Assembly (NCBI RefSeq): GCF_018614575.1
Contig: NZ_JAGGOJ010000018.1
Coordinates: forward strand, 124,001-188,000
Origin: Streptomyces sp. ISL-10
GTDB lineage: Bacteria > Actinomycetota > Actinomycetes > Streptomycetales > Streptomycetaceae
Direction: 5' to 3'
Length of the DNA stretch: 64,000 bases
The translations under genes and the position numbers were made by a program. The notes below the pieces were generated by a model. It made no database searches. It worked only from the letters and a program-made list of their open reading frames with translations, and had not been told where the DNA came from. The first letter of the stretch is position 1. The number at the start of each line of letters is the position of its first letter. Of the stretch, positions 8,038-16,980 are shown in pieces.

Positions 8038-9762
8038 ATGGAGCAGCTGGCACCGGGGGATCCACGGCACATCGGCGACTACCGGCTGCTGGCCCGGCTC
8101 GGCGCGGGCGGCATGGGCCAGGTGTACCTGGCCCGCTCCGACCGAGGGCGGACCGTGGCCGTGAAGCTCGTACGGCGGGAGCTGGCCGAGCAGGAGCAGT
8201 TCCGCAACCGCTTCCGCCTGGAAGTGCGCGCCGCCCTGCGCGTCGGCGGCCGGTGGACCGCGCCGGTTCTGGACGCCGACACCGAGGCGCCCGTGCCCTG
8301 GGTCGCGACGGGGTACATCGCCGGTCCCGCCCTGCACACCGTCGTCTCCGGCGACCACGGCCCGCTGCCCGAACGCAGCGTCCGCCTCCTCGCCTCCGGC
8401 CTCGCCCGAGCGCTCACCAGCATCCACGAGGCCGACCTGGTCCACCGCGACCTGAAGCCGTCGAACATCCTGGTCACGATCGACGGCCCGCGCGTGATCG
8501 ACTTCGGCATAGCCCGCGCGCTGGAGACGGTCACCGACAGCGGGCTCACCCGCACCGGCGTGCTCGTCGGCTCGCCCGGCTTCATGTCCCCCGAGCAGAT
8601 CCGCGGCGACCGGGTCACGCCCGCCGGCGACATCTTCTGCCTCGGGTCCGTCCTCGCCTACGCGGCGACCGGGCGGCTGCCCTTCGGCACGGGCGACAGC
8701 GGCGTGCACGCGCAGATGTTCCGCATCGCGCAGGAGGAACCGTCGCTGGACGGCGTCCCCGAGGGTCTGCGCGACCTGGTGCGGGACTGCCTCCACAAGG
8801 ATCCGGCCGCCCGGCCGACACCGGCGCAGATCCTGGAACGCACGGCGCAGGAAGCGGACGGGGAGCCGTGGCTTCCGGGCGCGCTGGTCGCCCAACTGGG
8901 ACGTCATGCCGTGGATTTGCTGGAGTACGAGCAGCCGCCGGCCGATGCCCCGGCACCGGCCACCCCCACGCAGCCGCTCGCACAGGCGCCCGCACAGCCG
9001 CCCACGATGACGGCCCCGCAGACGCCTCCCCCGCCGGCTCCGCAGCCGCCTCGGCCCGGTCCGGTGGGACACCCGGCCGGCCCGCCGTACGGCTATCCGC
9101 ACCCGGCCCCCGCGCCCTATGCACCCGCCGGGTACGCACCCGCCGCCTACACGCCGGCCGCGGCCCCGACACCGCCTCCCGCACCGGAGCCGCGCCCGTC
9201 ACGCGGCAGCACCCTCGCCCTGATCGCCGTCGCCCTGGTGGTGGCGGTCGCCGCGGGCGGCGCGGTGTACACGTTCATGTCCCAGCACAAGGACGGCGAC
9301 ATGGCGGCGGGCCACGGTACAAGTCCCGCCTCCTCCGCGTCCCGCTCCACGGGGCCGTCCGACGACGCCAAGGGGCCGTCCGCGTCGCCCTCCTCATCGC
9401 CCTCGTCGTCGCCGTCCTCCGCCACGGGCGGGGTCCCACAGGAGTACGTCGGCAGCTGGCGCGCGTCGTTCGACACCGCCGACGGCACCCATGCCCGTGT
9501 CATGACGATTACTCAGGGTGCCGTGGGCGAACAGGTCATGACCCTGTCCGGCACGGGCCCGAACTACGACTGCCGCTGGTCCGCCACGCTGCGGGCACCG
9601 GGCCCGCCCCTCGAACTCGGCCCGACGACGGTCACGTTCGGCGACCGCGTGTCCTGCTCGCCGGGACAGTGGAGCCGCCTCGACATGCCGGACGACTCCA
9701 CCATCGTCCGCGAGCGAGGCGGCTCGGGCGGCGAGCCGCTCACGTACACGAAGACGGGGTGA
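8038..9762 (+). CDS. Membrane Ser/Thr protein kinase with extracytoplasmic VPQ/ITQG domain
   Basis: A 574-aa PknB-type receptor kinase. The glycine loop LGAGGMGQV (residues 21-29), VAVK lysine 43, HRDLKPSN (catalytic Asp138), DFG (155-157) and the SPGFMSPEQ activation end are all intact, so it should be active. A Pro/Ala-rich linker (about 305-385) leads to one transmembrane helix (about 392-413). A Ser/Pro-rich stalk then leads to an outer domain of about 110 residues beginning VPQEYVGSW and containing ITQGAVGEQ and two cysteines. The same outer domain occurs in the sister kinase at 11278-13110. A GGGGGAGGG site precedes the ATG. PASTA repeats are absent. Confidence 0.92.
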   Translation: MEQLAPGDPRHIGDYRLLARLGAGGMGQVYLARSDRGRTVAVKLVRRELAEQEQFRNRFRLEVRAALRVGGRWTAPVLDADTEAPVPWVATGYIAGPALHTVVSGDHGPLPERSVRLLASGLARALTSIHEADLVHRDLKPSNILVTIDGPRVIDFGIARALETVTDSGLTRTGVLVGSPGFMSPEQIRGDRVTPAGDIFCLGSVLAYAATGRLPFGTGDSGVHAQMFRIAQEEPSLDGVPEGLRDLVRDCLHKDPAARPTPAQILERTAQEADGEPWLPGALVAQLGRHAVDLLEYEQPPADAPAPATPTQPLAQAPAQPPTMTAPQTPPPPAPQPPRPGPVGHPAGPPYGYPHPAPAPYAPAGYAPAAYTPAAAPTPPPAPEPRPSRGSTLALIAVALVVAVAAGGAVYTFMSQHKDGDMAAGHGTSPASSASRSTGPSDDAKGPSASPSSSPSSSPSSATGGVPQEYVGSWRASFDTADGTHARVMTITQGAVGEQVMTLSGTGPNYDCRWSATLRAPGPPLELGPTTVTFGDRVSCSPGQWSRLDMPDDSTIVRERGGSGGEPLTYTKTG

Positions 9763-9780
9763 GCGGGACCGGGCCGAGGA

Positions 9781-11124
9781 TCAGCCCCAGCTCGCGGAGT
9801 GGAAGCTGCGGAACTCCCTGCGCTCCTGCGCCGACACGATCCAGCGGGCACCCACCAGGACGAGAAGGCTCACGGCGATGACTCCCACTCCCAGGGCCGG
9901 GTTGTCGAAGTCCACGATGCTCGTGACCGCCCTGGAGCCGAACGCTCCGTCGGACGTATCGCTCGCGCCGGGCACCGACGTACCGGAGGCACCGGTACCC
10001 GCGGCCTGGCCGCCGGAGCCGCCCGTGTCGTCACCGGAACCCGGCGGCGGGGGCGGCCCGCCCGTCAGGTCGACGCCCAGGGTCTCCATGGCCGTGGTCA
10101 CCGGCTGGAAGTACGTGGTGCCGCCGGTCGTGCAGTCCCCGTCGCCGCCCGATGTCACGCCGAGCGCCAGCCCCTCGGAGAACAGCGGGCCCCCGCTGTC
10201 GCCGGGCTCCGCGCACACCGTCGTCTCGATCAGACCGGTGACCGTGCCCTCGGGGTAGTTCACCGTCGCGTTCACCGCGGTGACCTCACCGGCACGGAAA
10301 CCCGTCGTACTGCCGCTGCGGAAAACCCTTTGCCCCACGACCGGTTCGGCGGCGCCGACGATCCGTACGGCCCGCCCGCCGCCGATCGACGCGACGTTGG
10401 TGCGGTCGAGGGTGTCGACGCTCTCGTAGCGGACCAGGGAGTAGTCCTTGCCCGGGAAGGCTGCGTCGGTGGTGGTGCCGACGAGTTCGGCGTTCTGCCT
10501 GTCCTGGAACCACGGGGTGCCCTCGGGCCCGCAGTGCCCCGCCGTCAGGATGTAGGTGTCCCGGCCGTCCGTGACGTTGAAGCCCGCGGAACAGCGACGC
10601 CCCTCGCCGAAGATCGGGGACGCGCCGCCGACCCTGGTGGTGAAAACGCCCCGGCTGCGTTCCATACGGACATGACCGCCGATCCGCTCGGCGAGGCCCG
10701 ACATCCGTGACCAGTCGGCGGCGGAGACGGTGCTGTCGGCCCGCACGGTGACCTCGTTGGACGCGTAGTCGACCGCCCACGCCGTACCGGCGACGCGGGG
10801 CGCGGCGCGCAGGGACTCGACGGCCGAACGGAGCCGGTCCATGCTGTGGCGCACGATCCGGGCGTCCGCGCCGGACGCCCGTACCTCCGCGGCCGCCTCC
10901 GCGTCGGTCACCGCGACGACCCTCCGCCCGTCCTCGGTCGTCCAGCTGCCCGCGGTACGGGACGTGCCGAGTCCGGAGACGGTGTCCGCGACCGGATCCT
11001 TGGACACCCGCCCGGCCTCTGGTTCGCCTGCTACAGCTTCCGTGACCAGTAACCCGCCGCAGAGCAGTCCGCCCACGGCGGCCAGCCTCACCAGCCGCCG
11101 CAGGTTCAGTCGTGCGTGCCTCAT
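9781..11124 (-). CDS. Secreted, membrane-tethered S1 (streptogrisin/alpha-lytic-like) serine protease
   Basis: A 447-aa exported protease. A signal peptide (about 1-30) is followed by a prodomain-like region (about 35-155) and a chymotrypsin-fold catalytic domain with TAGHC (His), GKDYSLVRY (Asp) and GDSGGPL (Ser). All three catalytic residues are present. A Gly/Pro/Ser-rich linker then leads to a C-terminal transmembrane helix (VGVIAVSLLVLVGARWIV) and a short charged tail. The tail is unusual, since most streptogrisins are freely secreted. The gene lies between two same-strand sister kinases and is convergent with the first. ATG 11124 was preferred over a TTG 12 bp upstream. Confidence 0.9.
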   Translation of the reverse strand: MRHARLNLRRLVRLAAVGGLLCGGLLVTEAVAGEPEAGRVSKDPVADTVSGLGTSRTAGSWTTEDGRRVVAVTDAEAAAEVRASGADARIVRHSMDRLRSAVESLRAAPRVAGTAWAVDYASNEVTVRADSTVSAADWSRMSGLAERIGGHVRMERSRGVFTTRVGGASPIFGEGRRCSAGFNVTDGRDTYILTAGHCGPEGTPWFQDRQNAELVGTTTDAAFPGKDYSLVRYESVDTLDRTNVASIGGGRAVRIVGAAEPVVGQRVFRSGSTTGFRAGEVTAVNATVNYPEGTVTGLIETTVCAEPGDSGGPLFSEGLALGVTSGGDGDCTTGGTTYFQPVTTAMETLGVDLTGGPPPPPGSGDDTGGSGGQAAGTGASGTSVPGASDTSDGAFGSRAVTSIVDFDNPALGVGVIAVSLLVLVGARWIVSAQERREFRSFHSASWG

Positions 11125-11277
11125 ACGCGGCCCCAAGGTCGTACCGTTCCGGTGTCACCCGCTCTATACGGGCCCACGCGGCCGGCCGTTCACCCGGCGA
11201 TCTCCGGAAGGCCCGGCGACCCGCAGGGCGGCCGCGACCATGCCACCGGCGCCCGCGCGCTGTGGAAGGATCGCCGC

Positions 11278-13110
11278 GTGGACGCCCTGACCCCCGACGA
11301 CCCCACCCGGATCGGCCCCTTCCGCCTCATCGGCAGGCTCGGCACCGGTGGCATGGGCCGCGTGTATCTCGCCCGCTCCGAGGGCGGCCGCACGGTCGCC
11401 GTGAAGGTGGTGCACGCCCAGCTCGCCGAACAGGACGAGTTCCGGCGGCGGTTCGCGCGCGAGGTGGCCGCGCTGGAGCGGGTCGGGGGTGCGGGGACGG
11501 CACCCGTGATCGACTCCGACACCGCGGCCGACGCGCCCTGGGTGGCCCTCACCTATGTGCCCGGCCCCTCCCTGCGCGCCGTCGTGGCCGAGGAGTACGG
11601 ACCGCTGCCGACCGCCACCGTGCGGGCGCTGGCCGTCAGGCTCGCCGACGCGCTCACGCACGTCCACGCGGCCGGACTGGTGCACCGGGACCTCAAGCCG
11701 TCCAACATCCTGCTCACCGTGGACGGTCCGTGCGTCATCGACTTCGGCATCGCGCGGGCCGTGGACACCGTCACCGACGGCGGGCTGACCAGCACGGGCG
11801 CGGTCGTCGGATCGCCCGGCTTCATGTCGCCCGAGCAGGTGCGGGGCGAGAAGCTGACGCCCGCGTCGGACGTCTTCTGCCTGGGCGCGGTGCTGGCGTA
11901 CGCGGCGACCGGGGTGGCCCCCTTCGGCTCGGCGGACAGCGGTGCGCACGCGACGATGTTCCGCATCGCGCACGACGAGCCGGACCTCACCGGCCTGCCG
12001 CCCGAGCTCGAACCGCTCGTCCGGGCCTGCCTGGACAAGGACCCGCACCGCCGCCCGCCCGCGTCCGCGCTCGCCGCGGCCGAACAGGGGCCCACCGGTG
12101 CCTGGCTGCCCGCCGATGTCCTGGCCCGCCTCGGCAGGAGCGCGGCCCGGGTCCTGGACGCGGACACCCCGGTGCCGGGCGCCGGCGATCCGACACCCGC
12201 ATCCGACCCGGCGCCGTCGCGCCGCCCGCGCAGGGCGAAGGTGCTCGCGGCCGCTGCGGCGGTGGCGCTGCTCGCGGCCGGGGGCGTGAGCGCGGCGGCG
12301 TTCTGGCCGGAGAAGGAACCTGCGGGCACCGGCAAACGCCCCGCGTCGGGAGCGGGCACGGCCGGGAACGTGCCGCAGTCCTTCGTCGGCGCCTGGGAGG
12401 GCGTGCTCGACGGCACGGCGGACGCCCCCTACTCCACGGGCCGCATCCAGATCACTCAGGGCCGTACCGGCGAGAAGACCGCCGTGTACGTCACCGTCAC
12501 CGGCGAACGGCTGTGCATGGGCCGGTCCGTGCTGGTCTCGGCGGACGCCGACCGGATCGTCCTCGGCGAGAGCGACGTGACGTTGAGCGTCCCGGAGAAG
12601 CAGTGCACCCCGGCCGCGCACCAGACGCTCACCGTCCGCTCGCCCGATGTCCTCCAGTGGACGTCGGGCGCGGCGACGGCAACGTTCCGGAAGGCGGGCT
12701 CCGGCCCCGATGCGGTGCCCGCGAAGTTCCTCGGCACCTGGACCGAGGACGAGTCGGGGGCCGAATGGGGGCCGGGCCAGGCCGAGTTGTTCGAGCGCCG
12801 GGTGACGGTCACCCAGGGCCCCGTCGGCTCCGCCGTCGTCCGCTACGAGTCCCTGTCCCCGAGAACGGACGAGACGACGGGCGAGCCCACGGGCGGCACC
12901 GTCAACTGCGCGTCCACGGCCGTCCTCGCCGGCGTCGGCACCCTGGTGGTCGTCGGCCCGCCCACGCCGGACGAGCAGGCGTCGGACCCCGAATGCACAC
13001 CGGACACGTCCTCCCAGAACCTGCGGACGGACCGCTTCGAGGGCAAGGAGCGGCTGCTGGTGTACGGGATGAGCGCGGACGGCGAGCCGGGCGTGTACCT
13101 CCGGAACTAG
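11278..13110 (+). CDS. Membrane Ser/Thr protein kinase with duplicated extracytoplasmic domain
   Basis: A 610-aa paralogue of the kinase at 8038-9762. The kinase domain is very similar (LGTGGMGRV loop, Lys43, HRDLKPSN, DFG, SPGFMSPEQ). The linker is shorter, and the transmembrane helix lies at about 322-343. The outer part contains two copies of the same domain: one beginning VPQSFVGAWEGV with ITQGRTGEK, the other beginning VPAKFLGTWTED with VTQGPVGSA, each with a pair of cysteines. GTG 11278 was chosen because GGAAGGA lies 7-8 bp upstream and the sequence after it matches the sister kinase. Longer upstream frames lack a ribosome site. Confidence 0.92.
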   Translation: MDALTPDDPTRIGPFRLIGRLGTGGMGRVYLARSEGGRTVAVKVVHAQLAEQDEFRRRFAREVAALERVGGAGTAPVIDSDTAADAPWVALTYVPGPSLRAVVAEEYGPLPTATVRALAVRLADALTHVHAAGLVHRDLKPSNILLTVDGPCVIDFGIARAVDTVTDGGLTSTGAVVGSPGFMSPEQVRGEKLTPASDVFCLGAVLAYAATGVAPFGSADSGAHATMFRIAHDEPDLTGLPPELEPLVRACLDKDPHRRPPASALAAAEQGPTGAWLPADVLARLGRSAARVLDADTPVPGAGDPTPASDPAPSRRPRRAKVLAAAAAVALLAAGGVSAAAFWPEKEPAGTGKRPASGAGTAGNVPQSFVGAWEGVLDGTADAPYSTGRIQITQGRTGEKTAVYVTVTGERLCMGRSVLVSADADRIVLGESDVTLSVPEKQCTPAAHQTLTVRSPDVLQWTSGAATATFRKAGSGPDAVPAKFLGTWTEDESGAEWGPGQAELFERRVTVTQGPVGSAVVRYESLSPRTDETTGEPTGGTVNCASTAVLAGVGTLVVVGPPTPDEQASDPECTPDTSSQNLRTDRFEGKERLLVYGMSADGEPGVYLRN

Positions 13111-13135
13111 GGCCCTCATTTCGACCTCGCCGCGC

Positions 13136-13567
13136 TCAGCCGAAGAGCGTGATCGCCGCGCTGCGCAGCAGGACCGGGTGGACGAACCGGTCGGCGGCGA
13201 CGGGCGGGCAGCGCCACAGCACCGGCCAGGTGCGCCCGGCCAGTGCGGGGACCGGCACATAACTGTCGTAGCCGCGGGCTGAGTTGTAGCACAGCGCGCC
13301 GCGCGGCCACGAGCGGCGGACGGTGCTGCCCGCCGGGAGCAGGAAGTACGCGCACCAGCGGCCGCTCACGTCCACGACGACCGGGCCGGGCTCTCCGCCC
13401 GTCATGTGGTCCATCAGCTCGACGAGACGGCGGCCCGTGTCGCCGATGACCCGTACGGCGTCGAATTGGACGCCGGCCTTGCGGAGATGGAATCCGGAAA
13501 CGGGAATCCAGTCGAGGTTTACCTCGCGACTTTGTGTATCCACCGGACCAGTCTGGCGAGCGCGCAT
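13136..13567 (-). CDS. Hypothetical protein upstream of XRE/DUF397 pair
   Basis: A 143-aa soluble protein of unknown function, divergent from the XRE regulator. It contains a central DVSGRWCAYFLLPAGS strand-rich stretch and a C-terminal PPVAADRFVHPVLLRSA segment. The composition (DWIPVSGFHLRKAG near the start) does not match a family I can name. The ATG at 13567 was chosen; a GTG 24 bp downstream (VDTQSREVN) is a plausible alternative, and neither has a strong Shine-Dalgarno site. Genes of this kind often accompany XRE/DUF397 pairs in Streptomyces, but a shared function is only inference. Confidence 0.6.
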   Translation of the reverse strand: MRARQTGPVDTQSREVNLDWIPVSGFHLRKAGVQFDAVRVIGDTGRRLVELMDHMTGGEPGPVVVDVSGRWCAYFLLPAGSTVRRSWPRGALCYNSARGYDSYVPVPALAGRTWPVLWRCPPVAADRFVHPVLLRSAAITLFG

Positions 13568-13699
13568 TAGCGTTTTCCATACCCGGCGACATGCCGTCAC
13601 ACAGTGGTTGACCTGCGACGACGGCAGTGAGGCCGGGTGGAATTCGGCGGGGACGAATGGTGACCGGTTGAGTCCGGTCGAGTCGGGAGGTGATCGAAA

Positions 13700-14536
13700 A
13701 TGGCGCGTGCGGAGAACAAGGAGTCGGCAGGTCCGACGACGCGGCTCGTGGCCGATATGGCGCGCAGGTTGCGGGCCAGGAAGGGCTGGACGCAGGAGCA
13801 GTTAGGCGACCGGATCGGTTTCACGGCGTCGGCGGTGAGCGCGATGGAGACCTGCGCGCAGCCCGCGAGCGACGAGATGCTGGTGCAGCTGGAGGCGGCG
13901 CTCGGGGACGGGCTCGGGCTCTTCGAGCAGGCGCGGGAGTACGTGCGGCTGGACAAGTACCCGGCGCAGTTCAAGAACTACGCGCTGCTGGAGCAGAAGT
14001 CGCTGGGACTCCATCTCTACGCGACGCTCGTGGTGCACGGCCTGTTCCAGACGGAGGAGTACGCGCGGGCGCTGATCGGCGGCGGCTATCCGCCGCTGCC
14101 GGAGCACCGGGTGGAGGAGCTGGTGGAGGCGAGGCTGGCGCGCCGGGCGCTGTTCGAGCGGGAGCCGGTGGCACTGATCGAGCTGATCCTCGAGGAGTCG
14201 GTGCTGCGGCGGACGATCGGCGGAGAGGAGGTGATGCACGGCCAGATGCGGTATCTGGCGGAGTGCGGGAGGAGGCGTAATGTGACGCTGCAAGTGCTGC
14301 CGCAGGACTGCGGGCTGAGCGGCGAGCACGCGGGGGCGTACGGCGAGATGAACCTGGTGGAGACCCCGGAGCACGATCACCTGGTCTATCTGGAGATCCA
14401 TGACGAGAGCCTGCTGATCAAGGCCCCGGCAAAGGTGAGCACGTACGCCCAGCGCTATGCGAAGATCCGGGCACAGGCCCTGGGTCCTCGTGAATCGCTG
14501 GACCTCATCGAGCGGTTGGCAGGAGATCGGCAATGA
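13700..14536 (+). CDS. XRE-family regulator with DUF5753-type C-terminal domain; contains a TTA codon
   Basis: A 278-aa regulator. An XRE helix-turn-helix lies at about residues 18-70 (LRARKGWTQEQLGDRIGFTASAVSAMET-type pattern). A DUF5753-like sensor domain fills about 95-270, with LLVHGLFQTEEYARAL-style and DCGLSGEHAG segments. Codon 35 is TTA (13802-13804), the rare leucine codon read by the bldA tRNA, so full expression probably requires a differentiating culture. It overlaps the DUF397 gene by 4 bp (ATGA). This pair belongs to the large WhiJ-like XRE/DUF397 group, in which the small partner modulates DNA binding. Confidence 0.9.
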   Translation: MARAENKESAGPTTRLVADMARRLRARKGWTQEQLGDRIGFTASAVSAMETCAQPASDEMLVQLEAALGDGLGLFEQAREYVRLDKYPAQFKNYALLEQKSLGLHLYATLVVHGLFQTEEYARALIGGGYPPLPEHRVEELVEARLARRALFEREPVALIELILEESVLRRTIGGEEVMHGQMRYLAECGRRRNVTLQVLPQDCGLSGEHAGAYGEMNLVETPEHDHLVYLEIHDESLLIKAPAKVSTYAQRYAKIRAQALGPRESLDLIERLAGDRQ

Positions 14537-14775
14537 GCAGCACTCTGCGGTGGTTCAAGTCCAGCTACAGCAACCCCAGTGGCGGCGACTGCATCGAGGT
14601 CGCCTTCGACTGGCGCAAGTCCAGCTACAGCAGCGACAGCGGCGGCGAGTGCATCGAGGTCGCCGCCTGCCCCCACACCGTCCACGTCCGCGACTCCAAG
14701 GTCCCCGAGGGCCCGGTCTTCGCCGTGGCCCCCGAGGCCTGGTCCGCGTTCGTGGGCCACGCCGCCCGGGCGTAG
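14533..14775 (+). CDS. DUF397 protein with internal duplication of its N-terminal motif
   Basis: An 80-aa DUF397 protein, translationally coupled to the XRE gene. The family signature W-x-KSSYS-GG-CIEVA occurs twice: residues about 6-24 (FKSSYSNPSGGDCIEVA) and again at about 26-44 (RKSSYSSDSGGECIEVA). It is followed by the normal remainder, VRDSKVPEGPVFAVAPEAWSAFV. Ordinary DUF397 members have the signature once and are 60-70 aa long, so a short in-frame duplication of about 57-60 bp explains the extra length. It is predicted to be the small partner of the adjacent XRE regulator. Confidence 0.9.
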   Translation: MSSTLRWFKSSYSNPSGGDCIEVAFDWRKSSYSSDSGGECIEVAACPHTVHVRDSKVPEGPVFAVAPEAWSAFVGHAARA

Positions 14776-14787
14776 CCGACTCGGGAG

Positions 14788-16521
14788 TCAGTTCTCGGCC
14801 GGGAACACCCTGGTCACCTTGCCGTTGAGATCGGCGGCCAGGTGACCGCCGCCGTAATCGTCGGCGAAGTGGACCGCCAGGCCGAGCGGGGTGTCGAAGG
14901 TTTCGTTCGCATTGTCGACCAGGATGTAACGCAGGGTCGGTTTCTTCACGTTCAGGTCCTTCTCCGCCCTCTTCAGCAGGGCGGGGACGACGTCCCAGTC
15001 GATGTCGTCCATGCTGAACGGGAGATCGCCGCCCGACAGCGTGTTGCTGATGATTCCCTTCTCCACTCCCTGGCCCGGGCGGTAGGTGTAGCTGTCGTAC
15101 TTGGTGTCGCTGCCCTTGACCATGACGTCCAGGGACACGTACTCGTCGTAGACGGTGAAGCTCCCCACGCGGTCCGTGCCCGTCGCGGCCTTGATCTCCT
15201 TGACCGCCGTCCGGATGCCGTCCGGTGTCAGCAGATCGTTCTTCGCGGCGGCCTGCGGCGGTGTGGGCGTAGGCGTCGGAGTGGGTGCGGGCGTCCGCGA
15301 TCCGGTGGAACTCCCCGGTGGGTTCGACGCCGTGTCGCCGCCCTTCTCGCCGTCGTTCGGCAGCAGGGACCAGACCAGTACGCCGGCCAGCACGGTCCCG
15401 ACGACGGACGACGCGATCGCGACTCGGCGCTTCGCGCGTCCGCCGGACGGGGGCGGAGTCTGCCGCGTCGGGCCCGCCGGGTAGGGCGTCGGCTGGGCCT
15501 GACCCGGCACGCCGATGTGCGGAGTCGAAGGCCCGAAACCGGCCGGCGGTCCGAAGACCATCGGCGGTCCGAAGCCCGGCGGTCCGGAGGCGGCGGGTGC
15601 GGACGGCGCGGTCGCCGGGCCAGGCGGGGGCCCCAGCCGGTACGACGTGGGCTCGCCGGTCCCGCCCGGAGTGCTCTGTCCGCCCTCCGCCGCAGCCGCG
15701 AGCATCCGGTCGACGGTCTCCGGGTCCGGCCGCGCGGCCGGGTTCTTGACGAGTACGGCGGCCAGGACCCCGGTCAGCGACCCCGCCCGGCGGGGCGGCG
15801 GAAGCTCCTCGCTGAGGACGGCGGCCAGGGTCGCCAGCGTCGTCCCTCTGCGCAGCGGGTTGTTCCCCTCGACGGCGACGTACAGCATCATCGCCAGCGA
15901 CCACAGATCGGAGCCGGGCCCGCCGTCGTCGCCGGAGATACGCTCGGGCGCCATGTAGTCGGGCGTGCCGATGATGGACCCGGTCGCGGTCAGGACGGTC
16001 GACTCCCTGATCGCGGCGATGCCGAAGTCGGTGAGCACCGGGCGGCCGTCGGGCCGGAGCAGCACGTTCGCGGGCTTGACGTCCCGGTGCTGGATGCCGA
16101 CGTCGTGGGCTGCCCGCAGCGCGGCCAGCACCTCGCGCCCGAGCCGGGCGGCCTCGGCGGGCGCCATCGGCCCCTTGTCCAGCCGGTCCTGGAACGATCC
16201 GCCGGTCACCAGTTCCATGACGATCCACGGGTAGGTGAGCCCGCCGCCGTCCACCACGTGGTGAATGGTCACCACATTGGGATGGTCGACCCTGGCGAGC
16301 GCCCGCGCCTCCCGCAGCACCCGGGCCCGCAGCATCGCCGCCGCCTCCGGGTCGTACTCCGCGAGCCCCGGATCGGACGGCCGCACCTCCTTGAGCGCCA
16401 CGGCCCGGTCCAGCACCAGATCGCGCGCCCGCCACACCATGCCCATACCGCCGCCGCCGAGCCGGGCCTCCAGCTCGAAGCGTCCGTCGATGACCCGTCT
16501 GTCGGATTCCCCGTCGTTCAT
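14788..16521 (-). CDS. Membrane Ser/Thr protein kinase (third, distinct ectodomain)
   Basis: A 577-aa PknB-type kinase, not a close sister of the two kinases upstream. Intact motifs are LGGGGMGMVW, the ALKEV lysine, QHRDVKPANVLL, DFGIA and GTPDYMAPE. A Pro/Gly-rich linker precedes one transmembrane helix (VAIASSVVGTVLAGVLVWSLL). The outer domain of about 150 residues begins at NDLLTPDGIRTAVKEIK and includes a VYDEYVSLDVMVKGS strand pair; it has no name that I can give. The gene is convergent with DUF397, with a gap of only 12 bp. ATG 16521 was chosen over a GTG 30 bp upstream because the protein then begins close to the kinase fold. Confidence 0.9.
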   Translation of the reverse strand: MNDGESDRRVIDGRFELEARLGGGGMGMVWRARDLVLDRAVALKEVRPSDPGLAEYDPEAAAMLRARVLREARALARVDHPNVVTIHHVVDGGGLTYPWIVMELVTGGSFQDRLDKGPMAPAEAARLGREVLAALRAAHDVGIQHRDVKPANVLLRPDGRPVLTDFGIAAIRESTVLTATGSIIGTPDYMAPERISGDDGGPGSDLWSLAMMLYVAVEGNNPLRRGTTLATLAAVLSEELPPPRRAGSLTGVLAAVLVKNPAARPDPETVDRMLAAAAEGGQSTPGGTGEPTSYRLGPPPGPATAPSAPAASGPPGFGPPMVFGPPAGFGPSTPHIGVPGQAQPTPYPAGPTRQTPPPSGGRAKRRVAIASSVVGTVLAGVLVWSLLPNDGEKGGDTASNPPGSSTGSRTPAPTPTPTPTPPQAAAKNDLLTPDGIRTAVKEIKAATGTDRVGSFTVYDEYVSLDVMVKGSDTKYDSYTYRPGQGVEKGIISNTLSGGDLPFSMDDIDWDVVPALLKRAEKDLNVKKPTLRYILVDNANETFDTPLGLAVHFADDYGGGHLAADLNGKVTRVFPAEN

Positions 16522-16980
16522 GGCCGGGAGCCTACGAGACGCCGGTGACACGGCGCCGATCAGGTGGCTCCAACGCCTCGGGACCCGCGCGCCCTACCCT
16601 GACGCGCGTGGTCGCACCAAGGAACTCGCGGCGCTGAACGCCGACGACACACCACTGTGCCTCGCTCGGCGACGACACGATCGACGCGGTGCTCCGGCCG
16701 TGACACGTGCCTGGCAGAAGCCCAGGGCTGACGACAGGGCCCCGCGTGAGACGGGGCGCCCCTGTCCTGCGGCGGCGAGCACGGTGCCCCGGGGTGGACG
16801 CGACCATGACCGTCGAGTCGGCAACCGCCCCTCGTACAGCGCGAGATGTGCAGGTACTCACGTGTGACTGAGTATCCGGACGGACGCAGGGGTCGTGGCC
16901 TGCACGTAGGGTCGTGAGCCGGCGTGAGCGTGCGTCTCGCACGCCAGTTGGTGTCACGCAGGTGAACGGGGGATCCACGC
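16522..16980. other. Intergenic region between kinase and WXG-like operon
   Basis: No convincing gene. A 21-codon open frame (16806-16871, +) has no clear ribosome site. A short hairpin with 7-bp arms (GCGTGCG-TCT-CGCACGC) lies at 16928-16944, about 35 bp before the WXG-like gene, and may belong to its leader. The divergent promoters of the kinase and the operon must be here but were not resolved. Confidence 0.4.

Noticed and set aside
16806..16871. Short 21-codon frame before the WXG-like operon
   Set aside because: It lacks a clear ribosome site and shows no resemblance to known leader peptides.
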